Shown here one piece after another: positions 1-9,074 of a stretch of 64,000 nt of DNA (positions are counted from its first letter, which is position 1; the number at the start of each line of letters is the position of its first letter). The position numbers were made by a program, and so were the translations under genes. Source of the stretch: Rhodopseudomonas palustris (GTDB lineage Bacteria > Pseudomonadota > Alphaproteobacteria > Rhizobiales > Xanthobacteraceae); contig NZ_QKQS01000001.1 of assembly GCF_003226555.1 (NCBI RefSeq), forward strand, positions 62,001-126,000, given 5' to 3'. A model generated the notes under the pieces. The model was given only the letters and a program-made list of their open reading frames with translations, had not been told where the DNA came from and did no database searches.

Positions 1-107
1 GAATCCCCACCCCTCCCCGTCCCAGACCGGATCGTGCGTGGCCAGCCTCCCCCAAGGCTGGCCACAACTTTTTGGTGGCATCGAGGACAGTGGCGGCGAA
101 GGTTCGC

Positions 108-695
108 TCAGGGCTCGTCGACGACGCGCTGCATCGCCAGCTTGGTGCGGTGCTTCAGCATTTCGAGCTTGGCTTTGACGTCGTGGAGCGCCTCGGCGTC
201 GAAGTCGCGGAAGATGTATTCGTGCAGCGCTTCCCAGCGCGGTGACAGTCGCTCGATCTTGGTCCGCGCTTCGTCCGATAACGACATCAGCACGACGCGC
301 GCATCCTCGGTCGAAGGCACGCGATTGAGCAATCCCATTCGCTCGAGAATCTTGGTCTGGGTGGTCACGAAGGTCGAGACCGCGTGGATCTTCTGCGACA
401 CTTCGCCGACCGACACGCCATTGCCCTGATCGAGATCCGCGATCGCCATCAAGATCAGCCATTGCGAGCCGCTGATCCCGAACAGCTTGGCCCACGCCCG
501 GCGCATGTCTTCGAGATTGTTGCTGATCGAGACGAAATCCCAGATCACCTGATAGGAGAGGCCGAAGTCACGGTGAGAGCAGGCCTCCGGAGAATCGAGC
601 GGCACTCCACTCTGCACCGGTTGGGGCGACCGCTTCACTCCCGACGGCCGTGCGACGGCCTCGCTGTGACGCTGCTCCCTATTCCGATGCGGCAT
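108..695 (-). CDS. MarR-family transcriptional regulator
   Basis: The 195-residue protein has a MarR-type winged helix from about residue 55 to 150: a helical segment with an AWAKLFGISGSQW-like stretch, then a recognition region (VSTFVTTQTKILERMGLL) and a wing with DAR-V. Such proteins bind palindromic operators as dimers and often respond to small ligands. It reads away from the porin gene across a 523-bp gap. The first ~45 residues are low-complexity and basic, so the true start is probably downstream of the ATG used here. The ligand cannot be told from sequence. Confidence 0.85.
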   Translation of the reverse strand: MPHRNREQRHSEAVARPSGVKRSPQPVQSGVPLDSPEACSHRDFGLSYQVIWDFVSISNNLEDMRRAWAKLFGISGSQWLILMAIADLDQGNGVSVGEVSQKIHAVSTFVTTQTKILERMGLLNRVPSTEDARVVLMSLSDEARTKIERLSPRWEALHEYIFRDFDAEALHDVKAKLEMLKHRTKLAMQRVVDEP

Positions 696-1218
696 TCCGC
701 GCCTCTCCGAATCATTCCCGAAACGTCTTTTGTTGTTTGTCGACTCGGACGACCCCGAAATCGCGGCGCAGCCAGGATGAGGCTATGTACGCAATCCTGA
801 GCTGGGACCAAAGGAGCCATTTTCCGTTCCTGTTGTACCGTTGTGCGTCGCAATCGCCTCGTTAAGGTTTCTGTGTCGGGCAAAAACCTGATTGGTTTCA
901 AGCCTATCGCAGTTTCCCATGAGGAGCCGGACTGGTGACGCACAAATCCGACACGCGGAATTTGGTCATGACAGAATCATGACGCTCTGTTGCTGCAATA
1001 CCACAGCTTCGCCTGATGACGCGACGCACCAACGTTCGATCCTTCCGTTAGCTATTTTTGTTATGTATCCAGTTCCCTGACGGAGGGGGGCAACCTCGAA
1101 GTCGTCCCGGCTCAAGCTGTCCGGCGCCAAGGCAACGGACAGTCGGGTTCACGGGCGGGCCATTTCCGGCGCTCAGCACCGGTCGGCAAGCCTTTCTAGG
1201 CAAACTTGGAGGTCTACA
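696..1218. other. Intergenic region carrying the porin leader
   Basis: No convincing gene is present in these 523 bp. The sequence TCATGAC occurs twice at an 11-bp period (966-972 and 977-983), which could be a regulator site for the porin. The porin Shine-Dalgarno GGAGG lies at 1208-1212, six bases before the ATG. I could not assign a -35/-10 pair with confidence. Confidence 0.5.
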
Positions 1219-2712
1219 ATGAATTTTGCGAAGAGCCTTATGCTCGGTGGTGCGGCGCTTCTCGTCGCCACCGCTGGCGCGCAGGCGGCCGATCTTCCGC
1301 TCAAGGCCAAGGCGGTCGAGTATGTGAAGGTCTGCTCCCTGTACGGCGCCGGCTTCTACTACGTCCCGGGCACCGACACCTGCATCAAGCTCGGCGGCTA
1401 CATCCGCGCCGAGTACGCGTTCAACGCCGCGGGCATGACGGAAACCCCGTCGTGGAACGGCGCCGCCGGTCAGGGCAACCGGCTGTCGAACAACACCATC
1501 TACCGTTCGCGCGCCGACCTGAACATCGACACCCGCACCGCGACCGAATACGGCGTGGTTCGCACCTACTTCGAATCCGTGTTCACCTGGACCAGCGGTG
1601 CGCCGGTTGCCGGTGGTGACACCCCCGGCGTGTACTTCGCGTTCGTGCAGTTCGCCGGCTTCACCTTCGGTAAGGCGGTTTCGCAGTTCTCGACCCCGTG
1701 GAACGGCGGTCCGGGCAACATCACTTCGAACCTGCTCGGCGGCGACGACACCTCGACCGGCATCAACCAGGTCAGCTACACTGCCGAATTCGGCAACGGC
1801 GTGTCGGCCTCGATCAGCCTCGAAGACCAGAGCAGCTATCGCTGGGCGCAGGGCGTTTCCAACGTCATCAACGCCACCGGCGGTACCGCTGCCTCCTGGC
1901 TGCAGGGCGCCGGCAACGGCACCAGCTACACCGCTGGCACCAACGTTCCGGACATCGTCGGCAAGATCCGCGTCGATCAGGCCTGGGGTCTGTTCCAGGT
2001 GTCGGCCGCGGCCCACCAGGTCCGCGCCAGCTACTACAATCCGGCGCTGGAGACCTCCGGTCATCCGAGCGACAAGTGGGGCTTCGCGGTGCTCGCCGCC
2101 CTGTCGCTCAAGAACCTGCCGACCGGCCGGGGTGACTCGATCAACCTCGACGCCACCTATGCGGACGGTGCGACCCGTTACGTGATCGGCGGCACCAGCC
2201 CGAACGCGTTTGCGATGTACAGCGACAGCGGCTTCGGCGCGTATCAGAGCGTCGGCTTCGCTTCGGCTCCGGACGCCGTCTTCGCCGGCGCCAACAACGT
2301 CACCGGCACCGGCCTCTCCACCGTCAAATCGTGGGGTATCCGCGGCGCGTTCAACCACAACTGGAACCCGAACTGGGCGACTTCGATCTTCGGTGCCTAC
2401 TCGTCGGTCGACTTCGGTGGCACCGGCGGCGCCCTGTACAACGCGGCTCTGGCTGCGGTTGTCCCGGGCTTCGGCACCACCTACACCGGTAACCCGAACT
2501 TCAACATCGCTCAGATCGGTGTCCGCACCGCCTGGACCCCGGTCAAGAACCTGACGTTCTCGGGCGAAGTGATGTGGATGCGGCTCGACCAGAACTACTC
2601 GGGTGTGACCGCCGCCGCGATCTCGCCGACCGCGACCAAGCCGACCGCTCGGTACGAGTTCAAGGATCAGGACACCGTGGTGGGCGCCGTCCGCGTCCAG
2701 CGCACTTTCTAA
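1219..2712 (+). CDS. Outer-membrane porin (alphaproteobacterial Omp2 type)
   Basis: The 497-residue protein starts with a classical signal peptide cleaved after AGAQA (about residue 23). The mature N-terminus has the conserved Cys pair (VCSLYGAGFYYVPGTDTCIKLGGY) of Porin_2-family proteins from Rhizobiales. Aromatic-ending beta strands follow, and the protein ends in RVQRTF with the terminal Phe needed for Bam assembly. It should form a trimeric 16-strand diffusion channel in the outer membrane. A strong SD (GGAGG) precedes the ATG and a strong terminator follows, so it is probably a highly expressed single-gene unit. Confidence 0.97.
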   Translation: MNFAKSLMLGGAALLVATAGAQAADLPLKAKAVEYVKVCSLYGAGFYYVPGTDTCIKLGGYIRAEYAFNAAGMTETPSWNGAAGQGNRLSNNTIYRSRADLNIDTRTATEYGVVRTYFESVFTWTSGAPVAGGDTPGVYFAFVQFAGFTFGKAVSQFSTPWNGGPGNITSNLLGGDDTSTGINQVSYTAEFGNGVSASISLEDQSSYRWAQGVSNVINATGGTAASWLQGAGNGTSYTAGTNVPDIVGKIRVDQAWGLFQVSAAAHQVRASYYNPALETSGHPSDKWGFAVLAALSLKNLPTGRGDSINLDATYADGATRYVIGGTSPNAFAMYSDSGFGAYQSVGFASAPDAVFAGANNVTGTGLSTVKSWGIRGAFNHNWNPNWATSIFGAYSSVDFGGTGGALYNAALAAVVPGFGTTYTGNPNFNIAQIGVRTAWTPVKNLTFSGEVMWMRLDQNYSGVTAAAISPTATKPTARYEFKDQDTVVGAVRVQRTF

Positions 2713-2745
2713 GTCCACACGAAAGGAACTTGTAAACCTCCAAGG

Positions 2746-2783
2746 AACCTCCGGCGATGCCCCGCCGGAGGTTTTCCTTTTTG
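2746..2783 (+). terminator. Rho-independent terminator of the porin
   Basis: An 11-bp GC-rich stem (arms AACCTCCGGCG and CGCCGGAGGTT) with a 6-nt loop is followed by a T-rich run. It sits 33 bp after the porin stop codon. Confidence 0.93.
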
Positions 2784-2930
2784 AGCACCACTGTGCGCGT
2801 CCGAGTTTTTCTTTCCGCGCTTTGGCGGCCGCGGACGCGCTCCAGATCAGCGACCCCTCACTCGCAGCTCCGCCGCTGCGGTCTCGGAACGTTTTCAAGC
2901 GTCGGAACTTGACGTCGCGGAGACCACGCG

Positions 2931-3122
2931 ATGCGCAAGCTGATCGGCTTCGACGAAGACACTCTCGACAAGCTGACACAGCTCGGCCGTGATCGGATGG
3001 CGACGCTCCAGGAGCTCGCCGACGAAGCTTTCGCCGACCTGCTGAAGAAGCACGGCGTGCCGATCGACCTGAAGGAGGCGCTGCGCAAGAGCGCGGGGCC
3101 CTCTCCGCATCGCAAGCATTGA
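2931..3122 (+). CDS. Small ribbon-helix-helix-like protein
   Basis: The 63-residue protein begins with a short strand and two charged helices (IGFDEDTLDKLTQLGRD, then ELADEAFADLLKKHG), resembling the RHH/Arc fold of small DNA-binding proteins. An SD-like GGAG precedes the ATG. It is followed within 10 bp by another small gene, so the two are probably co-transcribed. No target or partner can be assigned. Confidence 0.7.
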   Translation: MRKLIGFDEDTLDKLTQLGRDRMATLQELADEAFADLLKKHGVPIDLKEALRKSAGPSPHRKH

Positions 3123-3132
3123 GGAGCAGCCG

Positions 3133-3300
3133 ATGTCAGCCGACCCCGATCCGTTCACGCTGGGCGAACGCGCCGCGCGCCAGAACATTCCCGCCGAAGC
3201 CAATCCGTATCACGACGGCAGCGAAGAATACGCGCTGTGGGCGGCCGGCCACGAGCGGATCGCAACCGCGATCGAGGCGAGCGAATCGGAAGGAACGTGA
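3133..3300 (+). CDS. RMF/CrpP-like small protein
   Basis: A 55-codon gene with a good SD (GAGGAG) that overlaps the stop of the preceding gene. The layout G-x3-AR-x4-P...NPY...S-x5-W-x2-GH resembles the ribosome modulation factor/CrpP fold common in alphaproteobacteria. RMF itself dimerises stationary-phase ribosomes, but most small homologues are uncharacterised. The assignment rests on spaced residues, not on long identity. Confidence 0.65.
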   Translation: MSADPDPFTLGERAARQNIPAEANPYHDGSEEYALWAAGHERIATAIEASESEGT

Positions 3301-3319
3301 ACGCTGCGCCGGCGCGCTC

Positions 3320-3850
3320 TTACCCGATCTTTTTCAGGCCCTTGGCGTAGCGCTGGCCATTGGCGACGTAGAACCCTGCTCCGGCCAGCATCGCCTGCAC
3401 CTGTTCCGGCGTCAGCGTCCTCGTGACTTTGGCGGGTGCGCCCAGGATCAGCGAATTCTCCGGGAAAGATTTTCCTTCGGTGACCACGGCACCGGCGCCG
3501 ACGACGCAGCCGCGGGCCAGTTTGGCGCCGTTCATCACGATCGCGCCCATCCCGATCAGCACACTGTCTTCGATCGTGCAGCCGTGCAGGATGACGTTAT
3601 GGCCGATGGTGCAGCCCTTGCCGACCTTGAGCGGGAAACCCGGGTCGGTGTGGCAGGTGGTGCCGTCCTGGATGTTCGAGCCCTCGCCGATCTCGATCCA
3701 CTCGTTGTCGCCGCGCATCACGGCGCCGAACCAGACCGACACCGAAGCGCCGAGCCGAACCTTGCCGATCACCGACGCACTATCGGCGACGAAGTAATTC
3801 CCATCCGCCGGAAGCTCGGGCTGCTGCCCGTCGAGTTCGTAGATCGCCAT
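3320..3850 (-). CDS. Gamma-carbonic anhydrase-like hexapeptide protein
   Basis: The 176-residue protein is a left-handed beta-helix of the YrdA/PaaY/gamma-CA family. The three metal-binding His are in place (H67 in CHTD; H84 and H89 in IGHNVILHG), and hexapeptide turns run through residues 25-135. The family forms trimers with zinc or iron at subunit interfaces. Some members hydrate CO2, and others act on CoA thioesters or have no known reaction. It stands convergent with the RMF-like gene, 19 bp away. Confidence 0.92.
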   Translation of the reverse strand: MAIYELDGQQPELPADGNYFVADSASVIGKVRLGASVSVWFGAVMRGDNEWIEIGEGSNIQDGTTCHTDPGFPLKVGKGCTIGHNVILHGCTIEDSVLIGMGAIVMNGAKLARGCVVGAGAVVTEGKSFPENSLILGAPAKVTRTLTPEQVQAMLAGAGFYVANGQRYAKGLKKIG

Positions 3851-3908
3851 CGCAGTCTCCTGTCTTCGCCTTCGTCATGACAACGCGAAGCCGGCGACGC
3901 AATGGTTT

Positions 3909-4241
3909 TCAGGCGAACACCCCGATCGCCTGCAGCGACATCAGCACCACGGTTCCGGACATCAGGCTCCAGAAGCCCGCGATGAGCGTCGCCATCATCA
4001 CGAATTGCGCGCGGCGGAGATCGGATGTACGCGGACCTGTCAGGGTGTTACGCATGATGATGAAGGGCGCCGCGAACATCAGAAACGGCAGCGCCGCGAA
4101 GCTCTGCGGCACCACGCCCTGCTGCAGCAGGCCGAACCCGGCCGGTCGTTGCGCCAACGCCTGATAGGCGCTGGTCAATGCACCGGCGACAGCGAAACCG
4201 ATCAGAAGCGAGAACAAGTTGTTGAGGGCGTCGGGCGACAT
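3909..4241 (-). CDS. Small integral membrane protein
   Basis: Starting at the internal ATG (MSPDALNN), the protein has 110 residues and about three hydrophobic segments (LFSLLIGFAVAGAL; SFAALPFLMFAAPFII; FVMMATLIAGFWSLMSGTVVLM). A longer start at 4283 would add a basic extension that looks non-native. It resembles a conserved uncharacterised Bradyrhizobiaceae membrane family (possibly DUF6949). Function unknown. Confidence 0.7.
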   Translation of the reverse strand: MSPDALNNLFSLLIGFAVAGALTSAYQALAQRPAGFGLLQQGVVPQSFAALPFLMFAAPFIIMRNTLTGPRTSDLRRAQFVMMATLIAGFWSLMSGTVVLMSLQAIGVFA

Positions 4242-4431
4242 CGGCGGCTTCCGGCTCGATGAGTGAGACCCACGGTGTCGCAAAAACCCGCACCGACCGC
4301 CACGACAGCCTTAAAAAAGGGTTAACGCGGGGCGGAAGAATTGCTGCCGTGCGTCGCACAATCCCGTTCGGCACCGATTCGCTGCGTGGCATAGTCGAAT
4401 CTGATTCGTTGTGTCGGACATCTGCGTTGTC

Positions 4432-5139
4432 ATGACTTTGGTATCGTCGCTTTCGGGTCGCCAGCGCCACCGTCGCGTTCCGCGGACCAGCTCACGCCTC
4501 CCCCTCATGATCGGCGGTGCCATCGGCGCAGCTTCGATCGCGGCGGTCGCCTATCTGCTGTGGCCGACCTGGCAGGTGCAGAGCGTCGGCGACCCCGACC
4601 GCACCCCGGTCACGATCGGCGATACCCTGTTCAACGTGCCGACCAAGGCATTTCGGGTGAAGTATCAACGCCGGTCCGGACCGCAGGAGCGAGTCGATCT
4701 CGTCTTCCTGTATCCGTCACTGACGCCGCCGGAGCGCGTGGTGCACAAGACCGCGGACGAGATCGCCGAGTTCCAGCCGATGGACCGGATCTTCGTCACG
4801 ATCGCTGCCCATGAGGACACGCTGGCCCCCACGACGCGACTGCGCACGATCTATCCACGCTATTTGGCTCAGGAGGCGTCGCAGACGCTGGACGGGCTGA
4901 CGATGCGGCCGTTCGTCGATGGCTCGCCCTATGCAAGCGAAGATCTGTTCACGGCCGAACAGCCGGAGTTGTCGGCACGCTGCACCCGCGACCGCCAGAC
5001 ACCGGGAATGTGCCTCAGCGAAATGCGGATCGAAGGTGCCGACATCACCTTCCGGTTTCCGCGCCAGTGGCTGAACCAATGGCGCGAGGTCGCAAGCGCG
5101 ATCGCGCGGCTCGCCGCGCAGATGCATGTACGCGGCTGA
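4432..5139 (+). CDS. Hypothetical membrane-anchored protein
   Basis: About 235 residues. After a basic N-terminal stretch there is one transmembrane helix (GGAIGAASIAAVAYLLW), then a soluble domain presumably in the periplasm with two Cys near the C-terminus (ARCTRDRQTPGMCLSE), which could form a disulfide. No family was recognised. A GTG at 4411 in the same frame is an alternative start; neither has a clear SD. Confidence 0.65.
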   Translation: MTLVSSLSGRQRHRRVPRTSSRLPLMIGGAIGAASIAAVAYLLWPTWQVQSVGDPDRTPVTIGDTLFNVPTKAFRVKYQRRSGPQERVDLVFLYPSLTPPERVVHKTADEIAEFQPMDRIFVTIAAHEDTLAPTTRLRTIYPRYLAQEASQTLDGLTMRPFVDGSPYASEDLFTAEQPELSARCTRDRQTPGMCLSEMRIEGADITFRFPRQWLNQWREVASAIARLAAQMHVRG

Positions 5140-5154
5140 GGGCGGCGATTGTAC

Positions 5155-5373
5155 TTAGTCGACGTCCGCGAGATCGTCTTCGAGGATCGCCATCTGGAAC
5201 TGGAACGAACGATCGTCGTCCTCGTCATCGACGAACAACACCCCGATGAACTCCTCGCCGATATACACTTCGGCGGAGTCTTCCTTCTTCGGCCGCGGCA
5301 CCACGCGGATTTTCGGATTGCCGAATACCCGCTTGAGATAGGTATCGAGTTTTCTGACTTCCTGAACGTCCAC
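5155..5373 (-). CDS. DUF3126 family protein
   Basis: A 72-residue conserved alphaproteobacterial protein with the family's hallmark VFGNP-IRVVPRPKK core followed by AEVYIGEEFIGVLF and an acidic DDEDDD run. I chose the GTG at 5373 because GGAG lies six bases upstream. A TTG at 5385 would add four residues. Function is unknown across the family. It lies 140 bp downstream of cysE on the same strand and may be co-transcribed with it. Confidence 0.8.
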   Translation of the reverse strand: MDVQEVRKLDTYLKRVFGNPKIRVVPRPKKEDSAEVYIGEEFIGVLFVDDEDDDRSFQFQMAILEDDLADVD

Positions 5374-5512
5374 GGTGATCTCCAATTCAACTGAGCGGCG
5401 GTGCGGCGCAGTGGGCACCGCCGAGGTCGCCGTCAGTACTTTCTCGCGGCGCAAGCCGCAACCCCTCGCGGCAAGTTGCGAACTGCAAACGCCGTGACGG
5501 ATTTGCGATCGA

Positions 5513-6340
5513 TCAAAGCCCGATCGCGTTGAGCATCTGATCCATGGTACGCGAGGGTTCGGCGCAGCCGGCCTCGCCCACCACCTTCGCCGGCACGCCG
5601 GCAACCGTCATATTGTGCGGCACGGCCTTCAGAACCACCGAGCCCGCCGCAATGCGGGCGCAGTGCCCGACCTCGATATTGCCGAGAATCTTGGCGCCGG
5701 CGCCGATCATCACGCCGCGACGAATCTTCGGATGGCGATCCTCGTGCTCTTTGCCGGTACCACCGAGCGTGACGCCGTGCAGAATCGAAACATCGTCCTC
5801 GATCACCGCGGTCTCGCCGACCACCAGCCCGGTGGCGTGATCGAGGAATATGCCGCGGCCGATTTTCGCGGCCGGATTGACGTCGGTCTGGAACACCGCG
5901 GAGGCGCGGCTCTGCAGATACAGCGCAAAATCCTTGCGCCCCTTACCGTGCAGCCAATGCGCCAGGCGATGGGTCTGGATGGCGTGGAAGCCCTTGTAGT
6001 ACAGCAGCGGATCGATGAAGCGCGACGTCGCCGGATCGCGATCGAACACCGCCACCATGTCGGCGCGAAACGCATTGCCGATGTCCGGCTGATCGCGGAG
6101 CGCGTCCTCGAACGTCTGGCGGATCAGATCGCCCGACAGCGCCGAGTGATCGAGCCGTTCGGCGACCCGATGCACCACCGCATCCTCGAGACGGTCGTGG
6201 TGCAGGATGGTGGCGAAGATGAACGACGCCAATTCGGGCTCGCGCCGCACGATGTCTTCCGCTTCGGTCCGGACGCGCTCCCAGATCGGATCGAGAGCCG
6301 TGACTGTCGCACTCTGCGGATTGATCTGATGCATCACCAT
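5513..6340 (-). CDS. cysE: Serine O-acetyltransferase
   Basis: The 275-residue protein has the N-terminal helical CysE domain (WERVRTEAEDIVRREPELASF) and a C-terminal left-handed beta-helix. The latter has the conserved DHATG-VVGETAVI and HGVTLGGTG-DRHPKI motifs; the His of DHATG is catalytic. It transfers acetyl from acetyl-CoA to L-serine, the first committed step of cysteine synthesis in the cytoplasm. The length matches E. coli CysE (273). The C-terminus ends in I-G-L, close to the usual Ile that docks in cysteine synthase. Confidence 0.96.
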   Translation of the reverse strand: MVMHQINPQSATVTALDPIWERVRTEAEDIVRREPELASFIFATILHHDRLEDAVVHRVAERLDHSALSGDLIRQTFEDALRDQPDIGNAFRADMVAVFDRDPATSRFIDPLLYYKGFHAIQTHRLAHWLHGKGRKDFALYLQSRASAVFQTDVNPAAKIGRGIFLDHATGLVVGETAVIEDDVSILHGVTLGGTGKEHEDRHPKIRRGVMIGAGAKILGNIEVGHCARIAAGSVVLKAVPHNMTVAGVPAKVVGEAGCAEPSRTMDQMLNAIGL

Positions 6341-6553
6341 GCCGGCTCTCTCGATCGGGTCACTGCAAAACTATAGCACGGCGGAGACCGGGCTGTCGCG
6401 GCACCTCGCACGGGTCGCGACGGGCGCCGCGACAGATCCTTAACCTATTGAACCTGGTCGACATTCCAAAATCGGTCCAATCCCACGGCGCGTGCCTATT
6501 CCAGTCAACTTGGGCGCAATGCGGCCGGAATCAAGAGCGCGGCGCGGCGGCGC

Positions 6554-7309
6554 TCACGGCCGGCGCTCCAGGAACGCCACCACGCCTTCCTTGTAGACCC
6601 TGTCGCCGACCGCGCGCATGTGATCGCGCCGCGGGATATCGAGCACCTGTGAGCCGGGAATGATCCCGCCGAGCTCGTGCGCCGAGCCGGCCACGTCGTC
6701 GTCGGTGCCGACCGCGATCAGCACCGGCACCGCGATCTGCGCGGCGTTCTCGCGGCTCATCAGTCCGCGGGATCCGCGCATGCAGGCGGCGAGCGCTTTG
6801 CGATCGGAACGGGTCTGGTCGGCAAAGGCGCGAAAGGTACGACCGACCGGATCGGTGACATCGTCGAGTGAATCGGCCTCGAGTGCGCACGCGACGTTTT
6901 CGCCGGGGCGTCCTTCGTTGCTGAGCAGCCCCATGCCGAGACCGCCGAGCACGACCGAGCGCACTCGCTGCGACTGCCACCGCGCCAGATTGGCGCTGAT
7001 CCGCGCGCCCATCGAATAGCCCATGATGTCCGCGCGCGCGATGTCGAGATGATCCATCAGCGCCGCCGCGTCGGCGGCCATCGCTTCGAGCGTGTAGTCG
7101 TCCGGCTCGTACAGCTTGCTGGACTCGCCGTGGCCGCGATTGTCGATCGCGATGACGCGACGTCCGGCGCGCTTCAATTCCGACAGCCAGGACGGGTACA
7201 CCCAGTTGACGTTCTTGTTCGACGCAAAGCCGTGAACGAGCAAAATCGGTTCACCCTCTCCTTCGTCGAGGTAAGCGATGGTGACTCCGGCATGATGGAA
7301 GCTCGGCAT
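6554..7309 (-). CDS. Alpha/beta hydrolase
   Basis: 251 residues with an alpha/beta-hydrolase core: oxyanion-hole HGFAS at 26-30, nucleophile elbow GYSMG with Ser99, acid in VGTDDD and His in RRDHM near residue 230. It resembles 3-oxoadipate enol-lactonase and carboxylesterase relatives, but the substrate is not predictable. No signal peptide, so probably cytoplasmic. It has no close co-directional neighbour. Confidence 0.88.
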   Translation of the reverse strand: MPSFHHAGVTIAYLDEGEGEPILLVHGFASNKNVNWVYPSWLSELKRAGRRVIAIDNRGHGESSKLYEPDDYTLEAMAADAAALMDHLDIARADIMGYSMGARISANLARWQSQRVRSVVLGGLGMGLLSNEGRPGENVACALEADSLDDVTDPVGRTFRAFADQTRSDRKALAACMRGSRGLMSRENAAQIAVPVLIAVGTDDDVAGSAHELGGIIPGSQVLDIPRRDHMRAVGDRVYKEGVVAFLERRP

Positions 7310-7454
7310 CAGGTATCCGTCGTTGATGGTGGGAATGAGCGTGGAGGATTACGTCGCCAAGCCAGGCCAGCGAAAACGGCCAAGCCATGCGGTCCGCCGA
7401 TCAGCGCGACCGCGACGAACTGGATCAAACTTTATCATTTTAGCAGCGCTCGCA

Positions 7455-8603
7455 CTATGCCTCGGACGCGGCAGATGCCACGCCGACCGCAGGTTGCGGC
7501 ACCATCTTCGCGGCGAGCGCGCGCTTAGTCGCCTTGCGTCTGCGGCGGTCGAGCCAGCGCTGGGTCAGCCGTTCGGTACCGGCCTTCAGCGAAGTGACGA
7601 CGCTGAACAGCATCAACAGCGCACTGAAGATCCACGAGGCGAAATTCCAGGCGCCGGTCGCGAGCAGCAACGCGCCCCGGCCGAGCAGCTTGATGATCGC
7701 GCGGGTCTGGCCACCCTTGGCTGTCGCGAGCCGGGCGGCCCGCGCCACATCCTTCGGGTTCTCCGCGACCTTCAAGGCGTCGAACGCGCCGCGGGTGCCC
7801 GCCTTCTCGCCGATCTTGCCGACGTCCTTGGCGAACCGCATCAGCCCGCCGGCCTTGTCGGTGCGGACCGCGGCCTTCACCGCCTCCACCGTCCGGGCCG
7901 GACGCAGCAGCGAGGCATCCGCGACGGCACGTCGAAGCGCCGGCGCATCGACGATCTCACGCGCCGACCGGCCGGCCCAGGTGACGAGGCCGGAGCTGAT
8001 ACGGCCGACCTTGCGGGCATCCTTGACCAGCGTCAGCCCGGCACGCGCCGGCGCGGCGGCGCCGATGCTGACATAGGTCGCCGCCGTCACCGCGATCCCG
8101 GCCGCGGCGAGCCCGAGTATCAGATGATCGGCGGCCTCGCCGGTCGCCAGATGCTTGCCTTCGCGGATCACGTCACGGACGTCGCCGAACACGAACAGAT
8201 CGCCCGCGAGGGTGCCCGACAGCGCCGCCAGATCGTCGCCCTGGCCGGTGACCAATCCGGTCGCGAACCGGCTCGCCACTTGTGTCGGCGCCTGCTCCGA
8301 TCTCACCGCATCATCGACCCGCCGCACCAGATCGTCGGGCAACGCGACCTGGTGCGCAGTCGCCAGCTCGACAAAGCTGCGTGCCAGATCAGGATCGCCG
8401 GCGGACAACGCAGCCTCGGTCTGGCGCGCGATGATGCCTCGATCCTGCCGCAATGCGTCCGCGATCTGCAGCTCCGATAGCTTCGCCGGATCGTCCTGGG
8501 CGGCGATCATGGCGGCGCCGTGCTGGGCGCGCGGCCACAGCGCAATCAGCGCCACAGCGCTGATTGCAAGACCGAGTTTCACCACGCCGAGTTGCAGTCG
8601 CAT
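7455..8603 (-). CDS. Hypothetical multi-helix membrane protein
   Basis: 382 residues. An N-terminal hydrophobic helix (LGLAISAVALIALWP) acts as signal or anchor. Other hydrophobic segments lie near 165-185 and 315-340, and the C-terminus is very basic (DRRRRKATKR). A Gly-rich FGD-RDVIREG segment precedes the middle helix. No known family was recognised. SD GAGG precedes the ATG by five bases. Confidence 0.7.
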   Translation of the reverse strand: MRLQLGVVKLGLAISAVALIALWPRAQHGAAMIAAQDDPAKLSELQIADALRQDRGIIARQTEAALSAGDPDLARSFVELATAHQVALPDDLVRRVDDAVRSEQAPTQVASRFATGLVTGQGDDLAALSGTLAGDLFVFGDVRDVIREGKHLATGEAADHLILGLAAAGIAVTAATYVSIGAAAPARAGLTLVKDARKVGRISSGLVTWAGRSAREIVDAPALRRAVADASLLRPARTVEAVKAAVRTDKAGGLMRFAKDVGKIGEKAGTRGAFDALKVAENPKDVARAARLATAKGGQTRAIIKLLGRGALLLATGAWNFASWIFSALLMLFSVVTSLKAGTERLTQRWLDRRRRKATKRALAAKMVPQPAVGVASAASEA

Positions 8604-8810
8604 CGGTTCCTCGTTGTTCTCCCAAGTAGATGTGGGGCGTCATCACTTCGACACAACCGATCAGACGAAAGAAGGGCTTCTCCCACACCACGGGATTGTG
8701 TCGAATTTCGACGGGTAATCTCTACGCGGCCGCTCTAGGAATCAGGCAGCGGCGCCGGTATGGTGCGCCGCACTGTTAGTTGCCCTCCGCTGTCAGCAAA
8801 GGTGAGCTGA

Positions 8811-9056
8811 ATGTCCGACCACGTGGTTCCCCACTTCCAGAACGATGCCGGCGTTGCGACGATCGAAATCGGTTCGCGGGAATTTATGTGCGTCGGCGCC
8901 GCTCCTCCGTTCGACCATCCGCACGTGTTTCTCGACCTCGGCAACGACAACGAGATCATCTGCCCGTACTGCTCGACGCTGTATCGCTACGCGCCGGATC
9001 TGAAACCGGGTGAAGCCCGCCCGCCGGAAAGCGTGCTGAAGGACAAGGTCGCCTGA
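8811..9056 (+). CDS. NDUFS6-like zinc-finger protein
   Basis: 81 residues with the zf-CHCC pattern Cys27, His36/His38, Cys51 and Cys54 (FMCVG; FDHPHVFLD; ICPYC). In mitochondria and alphaproteobacteria this small zinc protein is the NDUFS6-type accessory or assembly factor of complex I. SD AGGTGA precedes the ATG. The downstream monooxygenase starts 18 bp later, so the two are probably co-transcribed. Confidence 0.88.
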   Translation: MSDHVVPHFQNDAGVATIEIGSREFMCVGAAPPFDHPHVFLDLGNDNEIICPYCSTLYRYAPDLKPGEARPPESVLKDKVA

Positions 9057-9074
9057 TCAAACCCTGACCGTGAC

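Noticed and set aside
1048-2979. A 643-codon minus-strand open frame opposite the porin
   Set aside because: It is Arg/Gly/Val-rich without recognisable domains and lies antisense to a certain porin; long shadow frames are expected in high-GC coding DNA.
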